Shown here: piece after piece, positions 1-6,982 of the stretch
Position numbering within the stretch: position 1 is the stretch's first letter
Layout: each line of letters opens with the position of its first letter
Origin: JABIDZ01 sp964402905
Lineage (GTDB): Archaea > Iainarchaeota > Iainarchaeia > Iainarchaeales > JAAZKV01
Reading direction: 5' to 3'
Length of the DNA: 15,021 nucleotides
Assembly (NCBI GenBank): GCA_964402905.1
Contig: CAYODU010000015.1
Span: 1 to 15,021 of the forward strand
Program-made: the position numbers and the translations under genes
Notes under the pieces: generated by a model
Databases searched by the model: none
The model's input: only the letters and a program-made list of their open reading frames with translations
What the model was told of the DNA's origin: nothing

Positions 1-285
1 ATTTAATTCACTTGTTACACCAAAACCAATTGAACAACGTTCATCAAGAGAATTTACTTTATATAGCTCTACTTTTCCGGCTCTTTTTCCATTACAGAAA
101 ATAGTGAAGTAAAAATGCTTTTTTTTCTTAGATAATTTATCTGCATTAATTATTTCTTTTTTTGTTTCTTCAATACTTTTTGGTATAAGTCTTTCTGGAT
201 AATACTTTTGAAATTCTTTGTCTTGCATCATTTCAAATAAAAAATCAGCATCTTTTATTGTTGCTTGTTTTAGAACAATTTTCAT
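1..285 (-). CDS. GNAT-family N-acetyltransferase, N-terminal part (cut by window edge)
   Basis: The frame is open for 95 codons from an ATG at 285-283 and runs off the left edge. It begins MKIVLKQATIKDADFLFEMM and later contains AGKVELYKVNS and CSIGFGVTSELN. This resembles the start of RimJ/RimL-type GNAT acetyltransferases: a first strand with R/K-QAT-x-x-DA, a helical arm, then the beta strands leading to the acetyl-CoA-binding loop. That loop (Q/R-x-x-G-x-G/A) would lie beyond the window, so the catalytic core cannot be checked. The ATG overlaps the TGA of the gene before it by 4 bp (ATGA), so the two are probably translationally coupled. Substrate unknown; this family acetylates protein N-termini, antibiotics or small amines. 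Confidence 0.72.
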   Translation of the reverse strand, partial: MKIVLKQATIKDADFLFEMMQDKEFQKYYPERLIPKSIEETKKEIINADKLSKKKKHFYFTIFCNGKRAGKVELYKVNSLDERCSIGFGVTSELN

Positions 286-962
286 ATAAGATTGTTCAAT
301 GCGTGTACATTTAACTCTTTTGTTTTAGTGAAAGAATAGTCAAAAAAGTAATCATTGCTAAGAGCTTTGTTTTTCTCATTTTCTGTTTGATAAATTACAT
401 TTGTTTCTTCCATAACACTGATTTCTTTTAGTGTTAGTAACAAGTCTTCTTTGTTAAAAATAGTCTTTGTTACTTTAACATCTTCAATTTTGTAAAAATC
501 ATTTAGTTTTACAGCGTAAGAAGTATAATCCTTTTTTTCTTCGAGGCGATGCTTTTGTATTATTCCCCAGTTTTTTCTTACAAAATCTGCAAGCTTTTCT
601 GTTTCAAAAAATTCTATCTCGCCTTTTTTGTTTACTATCATTGTCCAATTGGATTTATTCAAAAGCTTTCTTTTTCTAACTCTTATTTTTATTGTGTTTT
701 CTCCGAGAGCACCAAAAGAAAACTTTTGGTCTATTGTTATTCCATTGAAAAAATAGTCTACTCCAAATTCGTTATCTTCAATCGGTTGCATTAATGATGG
801 CTTAATTTTCTTTAATTTTGAACGGAGATTATTTTGTTCTAAACAAACAGGGGCTATTTTTCGGCCTAAATTTTTTCTAAAAGATTTTTTCTTTGGAATT
901 TTTGTGTAGTGGTCTATTATTTGAGGAAAATAAACGTAGACAAAGTCCCCTATTGTTATCAC
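282..962 (-). CDS. Unrecognised protein, possible PD-(D/E)XK-like nuclease fold
   Basis: I do not recognise this family. The product is about 226 residues, basic at the N-terminus, with no membrane segments. In the middle is VDYFFNGITIDQKFSFG, a D...DQK pattern on what looks like a beta hairpin. It is followed by a strand-helix unit (WTMIVNKKGEIEFFETEKLADFVRKNW). This resembles the core of PD-(D/E)XK nucleases, but I rate that as weak. The start is uncertain: there is no ATG for about 60 codons. The options are TTG at 974, GTG at 962 (about 28 bp from a TTTATTAA box, so leaderless), or an in-frame ATA at 953 spaced 5 nt from GGTGA. I chose GTG 962. It lies downstream of trpS on the same strand (about 60 bp gap) and overlaps the acetyltransferase gene by 4 bp. 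Confidence 0.6.
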   Translation of the reverse strand: MITIGDFVYVYFPQIIDHYTKIPKKKSFRKNLGRKIAPVCLEQNNLRSKLKKIKPSLMQPIEDNEFGVDYFFNGITIDQKFSFGALGENTIKIRVRKRKLLNKSNWTMIVNKKGEIEFFETEKLADFVRKNWGIIQKHRLEEKKDYTSYAVKLNDFYKIEDVKVTKTIFNKEDLLLTLKEISVMEETNVIYQTENEKNKALSNDYFFDYSFTKTKELNVHALNNLI

Positions 963-986
963 CCTGAAAGACAAACGCTTTTCTAG

Positions 987-994
987 TTAATAAA
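987..994 (-). promoter_or_regulatory. Possible archaeal TATA box for the 282-962 gene
   Basis: On the minus strand TTTATTAA is centred about 28 bp upstream of the GTG at 962, the spacing expected for a leaderless transcript. It sits in the short gap after trpS, so read-through from trpS is equally possible. Confidence 0.3.
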
Positions 995-1022
995 GTTTTT
1001 TGTTTTTCTAAGAATGAATGAT

Positions 1023-2153
1023 TTATTGTTCAAACCTTATTTTTCCAACTATTTTTCTTGCTTTCTCAAATTTTTCATCAAAATCGTCAAAGAAATTATT
1101 AGCATATTTAACTAAATATTTTTGTTTGCATTCTCCGCAAAGATTTTTTCCGCCGATACACTCGCGGTACATTTCTCCAAGCACTTCATCACTTTTAATG
1201 AAATGATTTTTACAGTATTCAAAAGCAATGCATTTCTCAGGTTCTCCGCCTTTTTCTCTTTGTTCTTCTGCAGTAACTCTTCCACCCGTAAGTGCTTTCT
1301 TAAGCTTTTTTTCTAGTTCTTTTCTATCTTTTTCAGGTATTTCTATTTTTCCAATATCTTCGTTCTTGCTCATTTTGAATGAACCATCCAGAGAAGAAGT
1401 GTATTTATTGTATGAGGCACCAGGAGCAAAAAAACCGTATTCGCTTCTCAGTCTCTTTGCAACATCCCTTGACATTCTTATGTGTGGAGCTTGATCAATT
1501 CCAACAGGAATGACTCCGGGCATTGCTTCTTTTAATTGTGGGTGAAGAATATCCCCCATTTGCGTGAAAGCACTCATTACTTTTGCTGGGTGCACAGAAC
1601 CATAGATTGCACGGAACTCATTCTCGGTTATTTTTTGTGCGCAAATAGCTGCTAGGTTACTAACTTCTTTGTTCTCGCTTTGGAAATAAAAAATTGTTTT
1701 CTTTGGGTCGAGTCCGAGTGCGATGTAAGCCGGGATATGAAAATTCATTGCTCTCTTTTTTCCTTCTTCAATAGGAACTCCTCTTGTTGCTTGGGATTCA
1801 ACATCTGCGATTAGAACATAAGTTATCGCGCCCATTTCCTGAAAATATTTTACTTGTTGTATAATTGCTTCGGTTCCCAAATGAATTTTTTCTGCAGAAG
1901 GCATTATCCCTGTTAAACAATAAAACTTTTTTTTCTTTTTTATTGCTTCCGCTATAACACTTAAATCTTGTCCACCAAAAATAATCCCTCTCTTCATTTG
2001 AGTGCTCGGAGAAGGCATTTCTTCTATGTCAAAGGGTTGCATGCCAAATTCTTTTATCAGACGCGAATAGTCTTCGACAAGAGACTTTCCCCAAGGATCA
2101 ACAATAACTTTGTCGCTTTTCTTATTCTTTTTCATTACATCACTTTCTTTCAT
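1023..2153 (-). CDS. trpS: Tryptophanyl-tRNA synthetase
   Basis: Charges tRNA-Trp with tryptophan using ATP. The 376-residue protein matches archaeal TrpRS in length and order of motifs. VDPWG lies near residue 18. The class I HIGH-like signature is PSAEKIHLG at 85-93, the ATP-site GIDQAPHIRMSRD is at 218-230, and the KMSKS loop appears as KMSKN at 260-264. A C-terminal segment (308-342) has four cysteines in two pairs, CIAFEYC and CGEC. The start is the ATG at 2153, two bases past the racemase stop and preceded by GGAG. An ATG at 2135 behind GTGA is also possible (MKKNKKSDKVIVDPWG), and one further upstream at 2186 would overlap the racemase. Close spacing suggests co-transcription with the racemase. 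Confidence 0.95.
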   Translation of the reverse strand: MKESDVMKKNKKSDKVIVDPWGKSLVEDYSRLIKEFGMQPFDIEEMPSPSTQMKRGIIFGGQDLSVIAEAIKKKKKFYCLTGIMPSAEKIHLGTEAIIQQVKYFQEMGAITYVLIADVESQATRGVPIEEGKKRAMNFHIPAYIALGLDPKKTIFYFQSENKEVSNLAAICAQKITENEFRAIYGSVHPAKVMSAFTQMGDILHPQLKEAMPGVIPVGIDQAPHIRMSRDVAKRLRSEYGFFAPGASYNKYTSSLDGSFKMSKNEDIGKIEIPEKDRKELEKKLKKALTGGRVTAEEQREKGGEPEKCIAFEYCKNHFIKSDEVLGEMYRECIGGKNLCGECKQKYLVKYANNFFDDFDEKFEKARKIVGKIRFEQ

Positions 2154-2154
2154 A

Positions 2155-2893
2155 TTATTCAACTCCTTTAACCTTTTTAATTTCATCTTTTTGAATTTGT
2201 AATTGTTTTATTGTTGAATTGAGAAGTATTTCCATTGTATCAATAACACAGAAGTTTGTATTGTGTAGCATAACTGATAATTCAGTGCACCCAGAAACAA
2301 CATAATCTGTTTTATTGGTGTATCTTTTGCATATATCAATTAATTTTTTAGTTTGGTTTCTTTGTTTTACTCCTTTATTGTAGTAATAAATTATTTTAGA
2401 TATTTCCAGAATTTCTTTATTAGTTGGCTTTATTATTTTTAATTTTTTGAAATTGTATAATTCATTTATTGTTTTTGGTGTTCCTAAAATCAAGAACTTT
2501 TTGTTCTTTAATGTTAATTCTTTCTCAACTTCTTTTTGTAGATTAATTATTGGGGCGCTTATATTTTTTTGCAGTATTTTAATATACAAGTGAATGGTGT
2601 TACAAACCATTACAATGAAATCAACATCCATTTGGTCTATTTCTCTTAGCCCCTCCAGATAATATTGTATTTCTTTTCTTTGTACTTTGTTTTCCACCAA
2701 TTCGGGGGCAGGTATACTATTGATTATAATCTGCGGGAAATCAGTATTATTTTCAATATTCAATTCGCTTTGTATCCTTTTAATCAATTCTAGGTAAAAA
2801 TTTCCTGTCGCTTCGGGTCCTATTCCACCAAGTATGCCTATTCTAACAAACTTTTTATTTTCTCCAAACTAAATCCCTTCTTTTTATTTTCAT
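2155..2893 (-). CDS. Asp/Glu racemase-family protein with apparent frameshift near the N-terminus
   Basis: Likely interconverts L- and D-aspartate or a related amino acid without a cofactor. The frame opens at 2868 and reads KKFVRIGILGGIGPEATG, the hallmark start of the aspartate racemase family. Both catalytic cysteines are visible: VCNTIH (Cys codon 2604-2602) and GCTEL (Cys codon 2289-2287). Upstream of GILGG this frame has no ATG, GTG or TTG before a TAG at 2871-2869. The well-placed start is in another frame: ATG 2893-2891 with GGGGTGA at 2906-2900, reading MKIKRRDLVWRK and then TAA at 2857-2855. A one-base deletion in the A4 run (2861-2858), or a +1 shift at the stop, would join it to the racemase. 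Otherwise a TTG at 2867 joins if the A5 run gains a base. The gene may be intact with a sequence error, genuinely broken, or recoded. A TTG at 2787 would cut off the active-site loop. Confidence 0.75.
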
Positions 2894-2899
2894 TTTAAT

Positions 2900-2944
2900 T
2901 CACCCCAAAACATTTACTTACAAAATTTACTGTATTTTTATAAA
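2900..2944 (-). promoter_or_regulatory. TATA box and Shine-Dalgarno for the racemase-trpS unit
   Basis: Reading the minus strand, TTTATAAAAA (2944-2935) is a good archaeal TATA box. It would place transcription start near 2914. GGGGTGA (2906-2900) follows, six bases before the ATG at 2893. This supports that ATG as the true start of the racemase reading frame. Confidence 0.6.
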
Positions 2945-3107
2945 TTTGAATTATGTGCTGAAGCCTACTTATATAAGAAAAAGAATTATTGGCTCCAGAC
3001 AAATTTGCTTTTCATACAATAATATGTCATTTTTTTATTAATAAGAAATGCTTTGTTTTGGATGTTATATTTTGGCTATATATTTCTTATTTTTGCATTT
3101 ACTAATC
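2945..3107. other. AT-rich divergent intergenic region
   Basis: This is the middle of a roughly 245-base gap between the racemase start and the 3139 gene. I see only AT-rich spacer with promoter elements at both ends. I found no tRNA-like sequence and no convincing small gene. Confidence 0.5.
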
Positions 3108-3117
3108 ATTAATATAG
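3108..3117 (+). promoter_or_regulatory. Probable TATA box for the 3139 gene
   Basis: ATTAATATAG is centred about 27 bp upstream of the ATG at 3139, and no Shine-Dalgarno motif precedes that ATG. This fits leaderless transcription. Confidence 0.4.
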
Positions 3118-3138
3118 GTTTATCAACAATATTACATT

Positions 3139-3711
3139 ATGCCGCCAAAAAGTTCTAATAGGTTTAATTCGTCTCTTACTTCAAGGCAAATGGTTGATTT
3201 GACGCGTCATTTAATTGAAAGGCACAAAGCAACTAAGTATCATACTACGATAGGGCATAAGTCCATAGGAAAAGATTGGATGCATCCAAAAGTTCGTTCA
3301 CAGATAAATCGCGTGGTTGAAAGAGGCATTTTTGAAACAAGATTTGATTCAAGAAAAAACTTAATTGCTTTTTTTGATTCAATTGGAGCTAAAGATGACC
3401 CAAGCCAAATCAGGAAAAAGGTTTTTGAGTATGTTTCAAGAGTTGCAAAACAAAAAAATATGACTAATACTCATGAATTATTAGTAGAGTTACGAAAAAC
3501 AATTGAATTAGTTGAAAAACGGTTTGGTTATTTAACAAGGAGATCAAGAGCCATTTTTGGACTTTCAAAAAAACTAGAAAGCCAAGGAAAAAATAATTAC
3601 TTTGAAATGAATACTGCTGACGCTTTTGCTCATGTATATTTCCAAAGAAGTATTATGCTTTTGGATTTTGAAAGAGTAAAAGAAGCAATCGATTCTTTGC
3701 TAAAAAAATAA
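3139..3711 (+). CDS. Unrecognised basic protein upstream of lysS
   Basis: A 190-residue protein that I cannot assign. It has no membrane segment or signal peptide. It is rich in Arg, Lys and His, especially in the first 75 residues (LTRHLIERHKATKYHTTIGH, HPKVRSQINRVVERG), and looks mostly helical after residue 90. The composition would suit a nucleic-acid-binding protein, but that is inference only. The ATG at 3139 has a TATA-like box at the leaderless distance. It ends 41 bp before lysS on the same strand, so the two may share a transcript. Confidence 0.75.
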   Translation: MPPKSSNRFNSSLTSRQMVDLTRHLIERHKATKYHTTIGHKSIGKDWMHPKVRSQINRVVERGIFETRFDSRKNLIAFFDSIGAKDDPSQIRKKVFEYVSRVAKQKNMTNTHELLVELRKTIELVEKRFGYLTRRSRAIFGLSKKLESQGKNNYFEMNTADAFAHVYFQRSIMLLDFERVKEAIDSLLKK

Positions 3712-3740
3712 CTAAAAAGTAGTTTTTTAATCCTTTATAA

Positions 3741-3746
3741 GGTGAT
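3741..3746 (+). promoter_or_regulatory. Shine-Dalgarno for lysS
   Basis: GGTGAT is complementary to the archaeal 16S rRNA 3' end and sits six bases before the lysS ATG. It is the clearest Shine-Dalgarno motif in the window and a reference for judging the others. Confidence 0.75.
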
Positions 3747-3752
3747 TTCATT

Positions 3753-5222
3753 ATGGAAAACGATTTGGTTAAAGCAAAAAAAGATAATTTGCGTAAATTA
3801 AGAGACAAAAAGATTAATCCTTATCCTTATATTTTTGATATTACTGGTTATGCAAAAGAAATTTCAGAAAAATTTTCTAAATTAAAAAACGAAGAAAAAG
3901 GAAAAGCTTTTTCTGTTGCGGGAAGAGTAATGATTAAAAGAAGTTTTGGCGCAATCGCTTTTGTTAATATTCGAGACACTACTGGGGACATACAGTTTTT
4001 TTTAAGAAAAGGCGATACTCCGAAAGAAGCTTTTGATTTACTAGAACTAATTGATTCTGGGGACATTATTGGGGCAAAGGGCCCAGTATACAAAACGCAA
4101 AAAGGACAATTAAGTATTTTAGTAAAAGAAATTATTGTTCTATCAAAAAGTATTTTGCCTTTGCCGGAAAAATTTCATGGTTTGCAGGACATAGAGATAA
4201 GGCAAAGAAAAAGATACTTGGATTTAATAATGAATCCAGAAGTAAAAGAAGTTTTTAGAAAAAGAAGCGAAATAATAAGTGTGGTAAGAGAATTTCTAAA
4301 CAAAGAAGGTTTTTTAGAAGTAGAAATACCTGTTTTACAACCAAGTTTTGGTGGAGCTGCTGCTCACCCATATATTACAACAAGCAATGCTTGGAAATCA
4401 AATTTTTATTTAAGTGTTTCACCCGAATTATATTTGAAGAGACTTCTTGTTGGGGGATACGAAAAAGTTTATACTATTTGCAAGAATTTTAGGAACGAAG
4501 ACGTAGATAAAACACACAATCCTGAATTCACTATGCTAGAATTTTATGCAGCTTACAAAGATTTGGATTATGTTATGAAATTAACTGAAAAAATGTTTGA
4601 GTTTACTGCAAAAAAAGTTTTGGGTACAACAAAAATAGAGTACCAAGGAAAAAAAATTGACCTTAAAGCACCTTGGCCCAGATACAAGTTAATTGATTTA
4701 CTGAAAAAAGAATCTAAACTTGATGTTGAAAAAATGAGTGTAAAAGAATTGCTAAAAATAGCAGAGAAAGAAGGTATTGAAATTGATGATGACATGAAGA
4801 AAAAAGGATTAGTAATACAAGAACTCTTCGAACACTTTTGCGAAGACAAATTAATACAACCCTGTTTTATTACTGAGCGCCCAATAGAAGTTACTCCTTT
4901 GTGCAAACCCTCAAGAGAAAAACCAACAGAACTAATTGAAGGAGCAGAACCCTATATGGTTGGATGGGAAGCAGGTAACGGTTACTCCGAACTAAATGAT
5001 CCAATACTACAAAGACAATTCTTTGAAGAACAAAAAGAACAAGGCAAAGCAAAAGGAGAACAACACCCAAAAGACGAAGAATTTTTAGAAGCAATCTCTT
5101 ACGGAATGCCACCCGCAGGCGGAATGGGAATCGGAATAGACAGAATGATAATGCTATTAACTAACTCTCCAACGATAAGAGACGTAATATTATTTCCACA
5201 AATGAGACCCGAGAATAAATAA
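3753..5222 (+). CDS. lysS: Lysyl-tRNA synthetase, class II
   Basis: Charges tRNA-Lys with lysine. The 489-residue protein has the full class II layout. An OB-fold anticodon-binding domain spans about 53-130 (FSVAGRVMIKRSFGAIAFVN). Motif 1 is around 186-201 (FLEVEIPVLQPSFGGAAAHP), motif 2 at 246-263 (FRNEDVDKTHNPEFTMLE), and motif 3 at 456-468 (GGMGIGIDRMIML). Length is normal for bacterial-type LysRS. Many archaea use the unrelated class I LysRS, so the class II form is worth noting, although it is also known in archaea. The ATG has a strong GGTGAT Shine-Dalgarno, which suggests it is read from a transcript beginning at or before the 3139 gene. Confidence 0.97.
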   Translation: MENDLVKAKKDNLRKLRDKKINPYPYIFDITGYAKEISEKFSKLKNEEKGKAFSVAGRVMIKRSFGAIAFVNIRDTTGDIQFFLRKGDTPKEAFDLLELIDSGDIIGAKGPVYKTQKGQLSILVKEIIVLSKSILPLPEKFHGLQDIEIRQRKRYLDLIMNPEVKEVFRKRSEIISVVREFLNKEGFLEVEIPVLQPSFGGAAAHPYITTSNAWKSNFYLSVSPELYLKRLLVGGYEKVYTICKNFRNEDVDKTHNPEFTMLEFYAAYKDLDYVMKLTEKMFEFTAKKVLGTTKIEYQGKKIDLKAPWPRYKLIDLLKKESKLDVEKMSVKELLKIAEKEGIEIDDDMKKKGLVIQELFEHFCEDKLIQPCFITERPIEVTPLCKPSREKPTELIEGAEPYMVGWEAGNGYSELNDPILQRQFFEEQKEQGKAKGEQHPKDEEFLEAISYGMPPAGGMGIGIDRMIMLLTNSPTIRDVILFPQMRPENK

Positions 5223-5252
5223 GTATTAAGACTTTAATAATCTGATTAAATT

Positions 5253-6116
5253 TTAGATCAAGTGTTTTGGATTGCTTAATATTTCTTCAGGGTTTCCAAA
5301 GAAACTTACTAGTTTTTTTAAGTAAATATCTGATAAGTCTTTATTTTTGGTTATTACTACTTTAATCTTTGTTGGTTTTGTAAGTACTTGGTCCAGTAAT
5401 CCTTTGTTTATTGCATCAGAAATATCTTTTACTTCTGAATATAATTTGTCAACTATTTTTGTTGTTTTATCTTCAAAAAATACTTGAATTACATAATGTC
5501 CAACAACGGCAATATCTTGTTCTATATTGTATTTTATGCCTACTTTTATCCCTGCGCCACCAGTTTTTAGATAATATGCTTGTAACCATCGATCCACTGG
5601 GGTGTCTTTTACAGATACAACGTATGAGTCTTTTGATCCTAACATGTATTTGAATTTTTCAAAATCCACGTCTCCAAATGAGAGTGACCACCATAAGTGT
5701 CTTAGTATCCCCCCACCAAAGCGATGTTTACACCCAATATATAATACATCTGAAGACATTAGCTCAAGCATTCCACCAAAAAATTCATATAGTGTATTCA
5801 TTTCAAGAGTTTGTACTTCAGCATTAGGATTGAATCCTCGTTGGGTAATATTGTTTTCAAATCTTTCAACAACTTTTTTTAGTTCCCTGATCCACCCATC
5901 ATTAATAAAATATTTTGTTTGTTTTTTTGTTAGAACTTTTATTTCAACAAGTTCCTGTAATGTCTTGAAAATAGCCTGATAAGAAATGGGCTTGTATTTT
6001 GTAATTCTTGAATAAATTTCTTTAGTAGTTAGAGAATTTGAGTTGAGTAATATGGAAATAATACTATCTTTAATGGAATTTGACTTGAAGCACGGCAGTA
6101 GAACATCAAATACCAT
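5253..6116 (-). CDS. Winged-helix transcriptional regulator with an unassigned C-terminal domain
   Basis: The 287-residue protein begins with a winged-helix DNA-binding domain at about 14-75. It shows a first helix (KDSIISILLNS), a recognition region (SLTTKEIYSRITKYKPISYQAIFKTLQEL) and a wing (VEIKVLTKKQTKYFIND). A helical linker follows. Residues about 110-270 form a mixed alpha/beta domain that I do not recognise (YIGCKHRFGGGILRHLWW, AVVGHYVIQVFFEDK), possibly an effector-sensing part. It diverges from the KaiC-like gene with 84 bp between the two ATGs, suggesting it controls that gene, itself, or both. The ATG at 6116 lies about 26 bp from a TTTTTAAT box, so leaderless initiation is likely. 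A TAAACAGTTTA palindrome lies between them. Confidence 0.75.
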   Translation of the reverse strand: MVFDVLLPCFKSNSIKDSIISILLNSNSLTTKEIYSRITKYKPISYQAIFKTLQELVEIKVLTKKQTKYFINDGWIRELKKVVERFENNITQRGFNPNAEVQTLEMNTLYEFFGGMLELMSSDVLYIGCKHRFGGGILRHLWWSLSFGDVDFEKFKYMLGSKDSYVVSVKDTPVDRWLQAYYLKTGGAGIKVGIKYNIEQDIAVVGHYVIQVFFEDKTTKIVDKLYSEVKDISDAINKGLLDQVLTKPTKIKVVITKNKDLSDIYLKKLVSFFGNPEEILSNPKHLI

Positions 6117-6120
6117 ATGA

Positions 6121-6131
6121 TAAACAGTTTA
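6121..6131. promoter_or_regulatory. Candidate operator palindrome in the 5253-6116 regulator promoter
   Basis: TAAACAGTTTA is a perfect inverted repeat (5 bp arms, 1 bp centre) between the regulator's TATA box and its ATG. A protein bound here would block the start region, as in autorepression. The arms are short and AT-rich, so chance is possible. Confidence 0.25.
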
Positions 6132-6138
6132 CGAAATG

Positions 6139-6147
6139 ATTAAAAAG
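6139..6147 (-). promoter_or_regulatory. TATA box for the winged-helix regulator
   Basis: The minus strand reads CTTTTTAAT here, centred about 26-27 bp before the ATG at 6116. No Shine-Dalgarno motif is present, so the transcript is probably leaderless. Confidence 0.45.
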
Positions 6148-6169
6148 CTACAAATAACTTTTAGTCAGG

Positions 6170-6177
6170 TTTAAATA
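6170..6177 (+). promoter_or_regulatory. TATA box for the KaiC-like gene
   Basis: TTTAAATA is centred about 27 bp before the ATG at 6201, with no Shine-Dalgarno between. This is a textbook leaderless archaeal promoter arrangement. Confidence 0.6.
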
Positions 6178-6200
6178 CTACTTTTTGGCTTTATTATAAC

Positions 6201-6971
6201 ATGCCTGAAGAGATAATTCGAACGAAGACTGGAATACAAGGTTTGGATAAAGCCTTGAATGGTGGAATTCCTCAGGGGAATATTGTTTTGGTAGCTGGCG
6301 GAGCTGGAACAGGAAAATCAACTCTTTGTTTGCAATTTGCTTACAATGGGGCTACTCTTTTCGGAGAAAAATCATTATATGTTTCGACAGAGCAAAATAA
6401 AGAAGAGTTATACAAACAAGCTGATGGCTTTGGTTGGCGACTAGATGCGCTAGAACAAAGACAATTAATGAAAATAGTTTACTTTGATGTAACAGAAGGA
6501 GATTCTTTTTTAGAAAAGTTGGATTCTCTTATTCAATCATTCCAACCAAAAAGAATTGTAATTGATTCATTAACAACATTAACCGATTCGCTTATGGTTT
6601 CTGGAATTGCAGATGATAAAGGGTTTTCGATGGTTCAAATTGCTGAAACAGTAAATCCAATCCCGAGAACTGAGCAAATTCTTTCAAAAGGGATATTATA
6701 CAATTTATTTAAACGGGTAAAGAAACATAAGCTAACTACTCTTCTTACAACTGAACTTCCTGAAGATGAAAGACATTTGAGTGCTGATGGAGTAAGTGAA
6801 TTTATCGCAGATGGGGTTATTGTAATGCATTATTTGGGAATTGGATCTGATGAATCTCGAAGTCTAATGGTTAGAAAAATGAGATATTCTGGTCATGATA
6901 ATGGTATAATAAAATATAACATTTCAGATGCTGGAATAAATTTGATAAAAGACGATGAGTTGAAATTTTAA
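6201..6971 (+). CDS. KaiC-like single-domain RecA/RadA-superfamily ATPase
   Basis: A 256-residue P-loop ATPase of the archaeal KaiC-like group, which act in signalling and regulation. It opens with RTKTGIQGLDKALNGGIPQG, the usual KaiC lead-in. Walker A is GGAGTGKS at 33-40, a catalytic-glutamate motif STEQ is at 62-65 (E64), and Walker B is RIVIDS at 118-123 with D122. A later MVRKMRYSGHD segment corresponds to the KaiC region that contacts the neighbouring subunit's ATP. There is only one KaiC domain, unlike the double-domain circadian protein. The ATG at 6201 has a leaderless promoter. The V4R-domain gene starts 11 bases after the stop, and the winged-helix regulator diverges from it. The three probably form one regulatory module. 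Confidence 0.92.
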   Translation: MPEEIIRTKTGIQGLDKALNGGIPQGNIVLVAGGAGTGKSTLCLQFAYNGATLFGEKSLYVSTEQNKEELYKQADGFGWRLDALEQRQLMKIVYFDVTEGDSFLEKLDSLIQSFQPKRIVIDSLTTLTDSLMVSGIADDKGFSMVQIAETVNPIPRTEQILSKGILYNLFKRVKKHKLTTLLTTELPEDERHLSADGVSEFIADGVIVMHYLGIGSDESRSLMVRKMRYSGHDNGIIKYNISDAGINLIKDDELKF

Positions 6972-6972
6972 T

Positions 6973-6978
6973 GGGGAT
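6973..6978 (+). promoter_or_regulatory. Shine-Dalgarno-like motif for the V4R gene
   Basis: GGGGAT lies four bases before the GTG at 6983 and one mismatch from GGTGAT. It supports the GTG start. The ATG at 6971 meets a stop after three codons and cannot be the start. Confidence 0.4.
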
Positions 6979-6982
6979 TTAA

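Noticed and set aside
2155..2787. The racemase gene starting at the TTG at 2787
   Set aside because: It would remove the conserved GILGGIGPEATG segment that lies in the same open frame just upstream.
2857..2865. prfB-style programmed +1 frameshifting at the TAA in the racemase start
   Set aside because: Only a loose resemblance (GGAG before AAA TAA). A one-base sequencing error or real indel is simpler, so it is kept only as a side hypothesis.
2894..3138. A tRNA or other structured RNA in the longest intergenic region
   Set aside because: No T-loop GGTTCRA-type sequence or acceptor pairing was found on either strand.
3048..3158. A 36-codon hydrophobic plus-strand frame starting MLCFGCYILAIYFLF, overlapping the start of the 3139 gene
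   Set aside because: AT-rich sequence readily gives Phe/Ile/Leu runs by chance. It has no Shine-Dalgarno motif and overlaps a better-supported gene and its promoter.
5602..5979. A 125-codon plus-strand frame inside the regulator gene
   Set aside because: It lies opposite a well-formed winged-helix protein and has a Ser/Pro/Cys-rich composition typical of antisense frames.
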